This document shows positions 14,683 through 20,321 of a stretch of DNA of 22,607 nucleotides, one piece after another. This stretch comes from Acidobacteriota bacterium. GTDB taxonomy: Bacteria > Acidobacteriota > Terriglobia > UBA7540. Position numbers and translations under genes: made by a program. The stretch lies in contig PMYF01000345.1 in assembly GCA_003171295.1 (NCBI GenBank), forward strand, positions 1-22,607, in the 5' to 3' direction. Numbering within the stretch: the stretch's first letter is position 1; each line of letters begins with the position of its first letter. The notes beneath the pieces were generated by a model. That model was given only the letters and a program-made list of their open reading frames with translations, did no database searches and was not told the origin of the DNA.

Positions 14683-16235
14683 GCAGCTTCTTTGCGCAGC
14701 GACCACAGCTCCAGCTCCGCCCCAGTGCGCCCCGCACGCAACTCCAGATAGACCCGCTTGGGATAGATTCTTGTCCCGACACGAAGGACGTCGGAGGCGC
14801 GGTCCTGGTTCAATGCCACCGCCAAACGCAGCAAGACCACGGCGCGGTGCACGTTCTTGTGCTCCTCGGCGGGGATGTTGCGCAGGGCGCGATCGCCGGG
14901 CTGGGGGCGGCTCTTGCCCAGGTAGCGGGCGATGGCCGAAACCAGCGTGCGCTGCAACTGCGTGTAGCCGTAAATCTCAGAGCTGGAGACGATGTACTGC
15001 GTGTGCCGGTGATGGCCCTGGTGGTTGATGAACTTGCCGGTTTCGGAGAGGACGGCGGCGGCGGCCAGCCAGTTCTCATACTCGGGCCCGAGCTGGTGCA
15101 CGGGCTTGAGCTCGCGGAAGAGCTGCACCACATGGGTGCGCACTGGTTCGGCATGGCGGGGATCGACGCCATAACGCCGCGCCGTGGCCAGCACGCTCTC
15201 CCAGCGCTCGTGCTCGAATTCGCGGTGCGCCTTGGCGCGGGCATCCTGCTCGGCCAGCATCTGGGCCAGAATGCCGTCGCGCAGGCCGAGCGGGGAATAG
15301 CGGAAGCCGCGGAGCGCGAAGGCCTCAAGGATTTCGGCATAGACCTGAGCGCCGGCCACAATGATCTCGGCGCGGCGCGGGCCGATGCCGGGCACGGCCT
15401 CGCGCTCGGGGAGCGGCATTTTGGCGAGCCTGGCGGCCAGTTTGCGCACGGCGCGCGCCGGCACCATTCCGGCAAGAATGGCGGCGCGATCTTCGGCGCG
15501 GTCGCCCGCGGAGGCTGATTTGGCAGTTATCTTAGCGGCTTTCCTGGCGCCGGGTTTGCCGTTTTTTGCTCCTAAAGCGCAGGCTGCGGAGAGCGCGGCA
15601 GCTGTGCCCGACGTGGCAATGACCAGCGGGGCGAGGCCGGGCTGAATTCTGCGATGGGCGCGGCGCAATTCGCGCGCAATCAACCGCCTCATGCGCGCCA
15701 GCCCGTCGGGCGGAGGAGGGTCTTCGGCGAGGAACTGCTCGGTCAGGCGCACCGCGCCCAGCGGCAGGCTCACCGTCTCCCGGATGTGCTTGTGCTCGGA
15801 GAGCGTGATCTCGCAGCTTCCGCCGCCCAGGTCGAGCAGGAGCACGCGGCCGCCTGTTCCCGGCTCGGCGCCGGTAACGCCCAGGTGAATCAGACGGCCT
15901 TCTTCCAGGCCGGAGATGATCTCCATGTTCCAGCCGGTTTCGGCCTTGATCCACGCCTGAAAGACCGAGGCGTTGCGCGCGTCGCGCATGGCCGCGGTGG
16001 CCACCACGCGAATGCGGTCGACGCCGCGGGCCTGCACGGCGCGCTGAAAGCGCTTGAGCGCGCGCAGAGTGGCCGCCATGGCCTCAGGAGAGATGAGGCC
16101 GGTGTCGAAGACGCTGCCGCCCAGGCGCGTCACCTCGCGGTCCTCGGCAAGAGTTTTGAGCTGGTGCGCCTGCACCCTGGCGATCTTCAACCTGCAGGAG
16201 TTGGAACCGATGTCGATGGCGGCGAAGGTGGGCAT
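14634..16235 (-). CDS. ppx: exopolyphosphatase / Ppx-GppA phosphatase with degenerate HD domain
   Basis: 533 residues from the ATG at 16233-16235 (MPTFAAIDIGSNSCRL), the normal Ppx/GppA opening; two upstream starts (16277 ATG, 16283 TTG) add residues without family character. The actin-like ATPase fold shows AIDIGSNS (6-13), VVATAAMRDARN (77-88), ISGLEEGRLIHLG with the catalytic Glu (107-119), and LLDLGGGSCEITL (133-145). The C-terminal part is an HD-like domain, LSETGKFINHQGHHRHTQYIV, whose metal-binding HD pair is replaced, as is usual in Ppx/GppA. A Lys/Ala-rich insert (about 235-260) is low complexity. The enzyme hydrolyses polyphosphate, and in some members pppGpp. With ppk1 nearby it balances polyphosphate. 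Its 3' end overlaps sixA tail to tail. Confidence 0.92.
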   Translation of the reverse strand: MPTFAAIDIGSNSCRLKIARVQAHQLKTLAEDREVTRLGGSVFDTGLISPEAMAATLRALKRFQRAVQARGVDRIRVVATAAMRDARNASVFQAWIKAETGWNMEIISGLEEGRLIHLGVTGAEPGTGGRVLLLDLGGGSCEITLSEHKHIRETVSLPLGAVRLTEQFLAEDPPPPDGLARMRRLIARELRRAHRRIQPGLAPLVIATSGTAAALSAACALGAKNGKPGARKAAKITAKSASAGDRAEDRAAILAGMVPARAVRKLAARLAKMPLPEREAVPGIGPRRAEIIVAGAQVYAEILEAFALRGFRYSPLGLRDGILAQMLAEQDARAKAHREFEHERWESVLATARRYGVDPRHAEPVRTHVVQLFRELKPVHQLGPEYENWLAAAAVLSETGKFINHQGHHRHTQYIVSSSEIYGYTQLQRTLVSAIARYLGKSRPQPGDRALRNIPAEEHKNVHRAVVLLRLAVALNQDRASDVLRVGTRIYPKRVYLELRAGRTGAELELWSLRKEAAYFREVLGRELFVTLA

Positions 16236-16619
16236 GATTTTTTTTGGGTGCGCTCCGTGAAGAAAGAATCGACCCATCGCCAAGATACACGACGGGGAGA
16301 ATGGGAAGATGCGCGGGGTTCCACAGGGCGCAGAACCGGCGACCTGGAGGTGCAGGAAATCGATGCGTGCGGCGAAGTGAAAAATCGTCGCATCGCGAGC
16401 TCGCGGAAAACTCCACCTGCAGGTGGAGTAATTGGCGGAAAATATGACCTGCAGGTCGATGAAATTGGTGGATTTCGTCGAAATGATTGTTGCGGAACGG
16501 TGTCTTTCTGCGGCGGATGGAGGTTTTGCGGGGATGTGCGCAGGTTGAGGATGAGTTAAGGCCGGTTAGGGTCTCTGCTATCCCGGGTCACAAAGAATAG
16601 ACCTGAGTATCCGGCCAGG
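16236..16619. other. ppx upstream region with several palindromes
   Basis: 384 bp without a gene. Besides the two PstI-core palindromes listed separately, it holds ATTTCG-T-CGAAAT (16472-16484), an imperfect ACCTGGAGGT (16342-16351), and an A/T run just before the ppx ATG (16236-16245). A minus-strand TATCTT near 16282-16288 could be a -10, but no good -35 accompanies it. The left part is presumably the ppx promoter/leader; the right part lies downstream of the GH39-like gene. Confidence 0.6.
16410..16457. promoter_or_regulatory. paired palindromes upstream of ppx, possible operator
   Basis: A perfect 20-bp palindrome ACTCCACCTGCAGGTGGAGT (16410-16429) and a perfect 12-bp palindrome GACCTGCAGGTC (16446-16457) share the core ACCTGCAGGT, and their centres are 32 bp apart, about three helical turns. 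This geometry suits co-operative binding of a dimeric regulator. The sites are about 180-220 bp upstream of the ppx ATG. The protein that binds is unknown. Confidence 0.5.
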
Positions 16620-18143
16620 TTACTTGCGCTCGAGAACGATCAGGTCGACTGTATCGGTCGGCATCCTATGGGACAATTTCAAACTGGCCCCGCTCAAGGA
16701 CTTTTCCTCCACCAGTTCCAGATTCCGGGTCTTGCTGATCCGGTAACGCTTCAGACTAAACGCCCCTTTTCCCCAGGGCAGGTTGTTGATCGCCAGGTTG
16801 TAGCCGGCGTTATCGTGATCAACAATGCCCGTCCGAAGCGGAAGGGACTTTCCCTCCTCGGCGGGCTTTTGGCTTGCGGAAATTGCATAGTTGTCGATGA
16901 AGACCTGAACCTTCCTGCCATCCGCGGAGCGGCCCGCAAGCGCAGCGAAGCCGAACGTATCTGTGCCCTCGACCGCAAGACGCTGCTGCGTATCTAGCAT
17001 CTTTCCCATGGCCTCGAACGTATAAGCAGGCTTGTAGTACTGCCCTTGCAGGTCGAACAGTCCCGCCCACGCCGCGTCGCCGCGATAAAAATGCGCTTGA
17101 TCGAGGGGAGCGTCCTGAAGGTAACAGAGAACCGCACCGATGAAAGCGGCATTGTGCATGCTTTTGAGCTCAGTCTTTTCCTTTTCGGAGAAACAGTCGT
17201 CATTCAGATTCCATTCCGAGAGGATGCTCTCCGCTTTGGGAAAACCGTGCGCATCGAGGACGCCGCGTATCTCCCTAGCCAGCCGAACGGCGGCATACGG
17301 GTCGGCGCTCTGGTCGGCGTAGCGGTGCCAGGAGTAAAAATCCAGCGGCACCTTGTGCGCGGCGCAGTAATCGAGAAAGCCCTCGCGGTAAGCGCCGCCG
17401 TGAGAGGAATCTGCAAGGCCGTCGCCGCCCACCTTAAGCGTGGGATCGACGGACTTCAAGGCCAATGCGGTCTTTGCGTACAGAGAGTAGAACTGCTCCG
17501 GCGTGCCGGTCCAGAAATTACCCCCGTCCCCCGGCTCATTCCAGAACTCCCAGTAGCGGATGTGGTAGTGGAAGCCGTTATCCCATCCCTGGTTGTAATG
17601 CATGGCGATATGTTTGACCACGTTGGCATACTTATCGAAATCGGCTGGCGGATTCGTGTTGGCGCCCCAACTGCGTCCGATGCGGTAATAGACCTCCGCG
17701 CCGCTGGCTTGCACGGCGGCGAGCACCTTGTCGGTCGGACCAAAATTGTAGCTCTCGGGCTTATCGGGGTCGGCGCTCATGTCGGGGAAGATGATGCTCG
17801 CATTGCCCGCCTTCACCACCCCGGCGCGCTGCGCGGGATCGGGAATCAACTCGGCCAGGTTTTTGTTTGTGAACTCGTACTTCGAATCGATCTCCGCGGG
17901 ACCCATCAAATCGTGAGTGCGAACCTGGTTGATATGCAGATCTCTGTATTGCCGTACGAGACTGGGAAGTCCAGCCATTACCGGCTCGGGCGCGCCGTTC
18001 ACGCCTTGAAGTGAATGGATATTTCCGGCGATTTTACCTGCGTCCACTTGCAGAGCGCGGAAACCGCTAGTTACCGGCCCCTGGGCCAATGCGGCGGAAC
18101 ATGAGAGCAGAAGAAAGATAGAACGACGGGCAATACTCTTCAT
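16620..18143 (-). CDS. secreted GH39-like glycoside hydrolase
   Basis: 507 residues with a clean signal peptide (MKSIARRSIFLLLSCSAALAQ) and a strong AAGGAG 8 nt before the ATG. The TIM-barrel resembles family GH39 (beta-xylosidase/alpha-iduronidase clan): an early QVRTHDLMGP (73-82) strand, GAEVYYRIGRSWG (148-160), RYWEFWNEPG with the acid/base Glu203 (196-205), DFYSWHRYADQ (268-278), and ILSEWNLND with the nucleophile Glu310 (307-315). A C-terminal beta-domain follows, ending DTVDLIVLERK. It probably acts on plant or microbial heteroglycans in the periplasm or outside; substrate cannot be read from sequence. It stands alone, about 380 bp from ppx. GH5- or GH30-like clan A relatives are alternatives, but the WNEP/SEWN pair and barrel order favour GH39. 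Confidence 0.82.
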   Translation of the reverse strand: MKSIARRSIFLLLSCSAALAQGPVTSGFRALQVDAGKIAGNIHSLQGVNGAPEPVMAGLPSLVRQYRDLHINQVRTHDLMGPAEIDSKYEFTNKNLAELIPDPAQRAGVVKAGNASIIFPDMSADPDKPESYNFGPTDKVLAAVQASGAEVYYRIGRSWGANTNPPADFDKYANVVKHIAMHYNQGWDNGFHYHIRYWEFWNEPGDGGNFWTGTPEQFYSLYAKTALALKSVDPTLKVGGDGLADSSHGGAYREGFLDYCAAHKVPLDFYSWHRYADQSADPYAAVRLAREIRGVLDAHGFPKAESILSEWNLNDDCFSEKEKTELKSMHNAAFIGAVLCYLQDAPLDQAHFYRGDAAWAGLFDLQGQYYKPAYTFEAMGKMLDTQQRLAVEGTDTFGFAALAGRSADGRKVQVFIDNYAISASQKPAEEGKSLPLRTGIVDHDNAGYNLAINNLPWGKGAFSLKRYRISKTRNLELVEEKSLSGASLKLSHRMPTDTVDLIVLERK

Positions 18144-18331
18144 CTATAAGACTCCTTCGCGAAGCGGGCGGCGCGGAATCCATCGCTAACGGCCAATTTT
18201 ACTTCACAATACTGATAGGTTCATGATCGAAACTTTAGAAAAAATGGCTTGAACAATATGAAATAATCCGCACTCTTTATGCATGAGAGATGCCGGGATA
18301 CGGGATCATCGAGGGCAAATATCGAGCGCTC

Positions 18332-18360
18332 GTAGGTCGGCGGTCGGGACCCGACACGCC
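18332..18360 (+). repeat. REP-like hairpin with GTAG head
   Basis: GTAG (18332-18335) is followed by a hairpin GGCG-GTCGGG-A-CCCGAC-a-CGCC with one bulge (18339-18360). GTAG plus an imperfect hairpin is the signature recognised by REP-associated tyrosine transposases, and a decayed gene of that family lies 180 bp away. Confidence 0.5.
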
Positions 18361-18368
18361 GTTACTTG

Positions 18369-18541
18369 CAGCGTGTTTCAAAAATGGCGACGTAGATTTC
18401 CGTTGTCGTCCTTCAGGGGCTAAAGCCCGCGTATTCTCCTGCCTTTTTCGGCCCGGCTCAAGTCACCCCAGCGACGAATACCTGTCGCTGGGGACCCCGT
18501 AAGCCGTGCCCTTGTTACAAAACCATTTTTGAAACACGCTG
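18369..18541. mobile_element. small inverted-repeat element interrupting the RAYT gene
   Basis: A 19-bp perfect inverted repeat, CAGCGTGTTTCAAAAATGG (18369-18387) and its complement (18523-18541), encloses 135 bp with no gene. Inside is a perfect 10-bp hairpin CCCCAGCGAC / GTCGCTGGGG (18466-18493). The right end abuts the codons for FWQARYY of the transposase remnant, after which that gene is lost. No target duplication is evident. MITE-like or a BIME-type REP pair. Confidence 0.6.
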
Positions 18542-18848
18542 TAGTAGCGCGCTTGCCAGAAGGCTCGGGCTGGCGCAGCGCCAGCCGTCGTGCTACCGAT
18601 TGCTTCAATGCCTGCAAGGCTGTGGCCAGGGACGCAGTTACCGGCTCGCCGATCAGCAGATGAACGTGCTCCGGCATCACAACGTAGCCGAGGACACCGA
18701 AACCGTAGGCGCGGCGGGTCTGCTCCAGAGAATTCTCGAATACGATCGAGGCACTCTGCGGCGCGAGTTTCGCCTGCCGCCGGTAGCAACTGAAGGTGAT
18801 GAAATGGAGTTGCCGGCTCTGCTGGAATCGGCGCAATCCGGAAGGCAT
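18542..18848 (-). pseudogene. REP-associated tyrosine transposase (RAYT, Y1_Tnp), frameshifted and truncated
   Basis: The minus strand starts MPSGLRRFQQSRQLHFITFSCYRRQ and continues VLGYVVMPEHVHLLIGEP, whose HVH is the HUH metal-binding pair of Y1 transposases; the HFITFSCYRR start is typical of RAYTs. The expected FWQ-x-RYY motif appears (FWQARYY, about 18541-18561) but in another frame than the N-terminal part, so a single-base indel lies near 18562-18590. Nothing matching the usual remainder (YDFNV...HRNPVKRGLV...) follows, because a small inverted-repeat element begins directly after RYY. RAYTs mobilise REP hairpins, and several such hairpins lie within 1.5 kb. This copy should be inactive. 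Confidence 0.75.
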
Positions 18849-18986
18849 GCGATCAGTCTAAGATCCCCTCTGGGATTCTGTCCGAGGCTGTGCGGCGATG
18901 GGATCTCCCGCCCTAGCAAGCTAGGACGGGGCACCCGAAGGTTTGCGGTGAGTTTGCTACCCTGAGAACCGGGCCACCGCCCGATA

Positions 18987-19301
18987 TCACTTGCCCTTCA
19001 GCCCGTCGCGCCAGGCCATTACTTCGAGTTCGGCCCGGACGGCGTCCGCAACGGGGACTACGGGACGCGCCTGGAATTCAAACGCGGGGAGCATGGAGCA
19101 AAACTTGTGAACCGTGAGCGGATCGTCGCAGTCCACCAACAGATATCCGCCCCAATCGCCGACACGAATTACAAAGAACTCGATCTTGAAATTCGCTGTG
19201 GCCTTCCACTGACCAAACACTTCAAGGATTCGCGTCTGGGCATTTTCGTACTCCATAGGGGAACCTTGCGGGCGTTCGTTCCAACTGATTACATACTTCA
19301 T
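18987..19301 (-). CDS. DUF3303 domain protein
   Basis: 104 residues from the ATG at 19299-19301, preceded by AAGGAGACGGG, which fixes this start over one 78 nt upstream. The sequence MKYVISWNERPQGSPMEYENAQTRILEVFGQW, then FFVIRVGDWGGYLLVDCDDPLTVHKF and PVVPVADAVRAELEVMAWRDG, follows the DUF3303 pattern: a small alpha/beta single-domain cytoplasmic protein related in shape to the dimeric ferredoxin-like barrel. Its function is unknown. It has no obvious partner; the neighbours are the transposase remnant and a repeat-rich region. An inverted repeat lies 29-79 bp upstream of its start. Confidence 0.8.
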   Translation of the reverse strand: MKYVISWNERPQGSPMEYENAQTRILEVFGQWKATANFKIEFFVIRVGDWGGYLLVDCDDPLTVHKFCSMLPAFEFQARPVVPVADAVRAELEVMAWRDGLKGK

Positions 19302-19329
19302 CCCGTCTCCTTGTATTGCAAATGGTGTG

Positions 19330-19380
19330 ACCGATCGCGGAGCGCGGTTTCTCGCGCAGCGGCGATCGGTGTTCGTCAAT
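19330..19380. promoter_or_regulatory. long inverted repeat upstream of the DUF3303 gene
   Basis: ACCGATCGC (19330-19338) and GCGATCGGT (19372-19380) form a perfect 9-bp stem around an inner GCGCG/CGCGC pairing. It lies 29-79 bp upstream of the DUF3303 start on the minus strand, where a 5' leader hairpin or operator could be. Role not known. Confidence 0.4.
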
Positions 19381-19789
19381 ATTCAGTTTGCTGCGGGCCT
19401 GAATTTGCAATCGAGACCAGCAATGCGATGGTTATTCGGTTTCGGCGTGGGACCCGGCCGGGGACAGCATGATGCACTCCGGGTAGGAGCCAACCATAGC
19501 AAAGATGTGCTTGCTTACGCCACTATTTTGATTGGTTGCGGGGTCATGGGGAGTTTTCGGGGTTTGGGTCCGCGTTCTGAGTGGAGGTTTGGGAGGGTGG
19601 GCCTGGAGCGGGGATCTGGCGCCAGCGGAGCTGTGATGGCGCAGCCCTGGGAGGACGTTTCTTCGCGTGGGCCGGCCGCTCGCGTTCCCGGTGACCACAG
19701 GGGCTGAAGCCCCACGCTCCCTCCGGCGGGCGAGGACGTTTTCTTTCGCCCGCTGAAGCGGGCTTGCTGCGCGGGATTCGGCATCCTGT

Positions 19790-19809
19790 CCCCAGGCTCA
19801 CGCCTGGGG
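19790..19809. repeat. REP-like hairpin CCCCAGGC/GCCTGGGG
   Basis: A perfect 8-bp stem with a TCAC loop, flanked by GT and CTAC, so that the minus strand reads GTAG followed by the hairpin. This fits the GTAG-headed REP arrangement expected for RAYT substrates. Confidence 0.5.
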
Positions 19810-19981
19810 CTACCGTCTTTGCGCCCGTACCCAGAGGGTGCCCAGCGGGCTGTTTTCCCCGCTATAGCGGAGCCAGGACGGGGCACCCGGCACCCGGCAC
19901 AGGCCGGGGGACGCATAACTGTGGACCCCCGTCGTAGGTGAATCCCAGGTCCGAAAATCCGGGCCTGGGGCACCCCGTATC

Positions 19982-20264
19982 GTGGTGAGTTTGCTTTCCT
20001 GGGGGGTGGGCCGCCCGCGGAGTCAGCGAGTAGCAAGTTGGCAAGTTAGCGAGTCAGCGAGTCAGCCCCCGCCCAAGCGGAGCTTGGATGGGGCTCCCCC
20101 TGCCGTGGTGAGCTTGCTTCGACGGGAGGTACGTCCCCCGCGGAGTCAGCGAGTAGCAAGTTGGCAAGTTAGCAAGTTAGCGAGTCAGCCCCCCGCCCAA
20201 GCGGAGCTTGGATGGGGCACCCCCTGCCGTGGTGAGTTTGCTTTCCTGAGAAGCGGGCCACAGG
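19982..20264. repeat. tandem repeat, ~124-bp unit, 2.3 copies
   Basis: Unit 1 is 19982-20104, unit 2 is 20105-20228, and a partial third unit is 20229-20264. Each begins GTGGTGAG(T/C)TTGCTT, contains CCGCGGAGTCAGCGAGTAGC, a heptamer tract (AAGTTGGCAAGTTAGCGAGTCAGC, varying in copy number) and the hairpin CCAAGC-GGA-GCTTGG followed by ATGGGGC. A partial relative (GCGGTGAGTTTGCTACCCTG) occurs near 18940. Confidence 0.85.
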
Positions 20265-20273
20265 TGAGGTGAA

Positions 20274-20305
20274 AGCGGGAGAAGCGACGATTCGCTTCTC
20301 CCGCT
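20274..20305 (-). terminator. strong hairpin downstream of the GH12-like gene
   Basis: AGCGGGAGAAGCG pairs perfectly with CGCTTCTCCCGCT (13 bp, loop ACGATT) starting 16 nt after the stop codon at 20322. On the minus strand it is followed only by TTTCACC, so the U-tract is short. Position and stability argue for a transcription terminator or mRNA 3' stabiliser. Confidence 0.6.
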
Positions 20306-20321
20306 CTCGTTCACGTCTAGT

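Larger units (their letters stand above)
19302..20321. other. 1-kb gene-free, repeat-dense region
   Basis: No credible gene. After the DUF3303 upstream hairpin the stretch to about 19700 shows nothing I recognise. From 19700 on it is packed with hairpins: GCCCGC/GCGGGC (19748-19763), CCCCAGGC/GCCTGGGG (19790-19809), GGGGCACCC motifs (near 19877, 19968, 20216), a 124-bp tandem repeat and finally a terminator-like hairpin. Confidence 0.7.

Noticed and set aside
14601..16559. Two ~300-codon plus-strand frames
   Set aside because: Antisense shadows of ppx, whose Ppx/GppA motifs are complete on the minus strand.
17046..18014. 322-codon plus-strand frame
   Set aside because: Antisense to the GH39-like gene, which has signal peptide, ribosome site and both catalytic glutamates.
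19432..19698. 88-codon minus-strand frame in the gene-free region
   Set aside because: Pro/Arg-rich, no ribosome site, no family resemblance; overlaps other equally meaningless frames.
19982..20264. Possible CRISPR array
   Set aside because: The repeated unit is 124 bp and contiguous, without short repeats separated by unique spacers.
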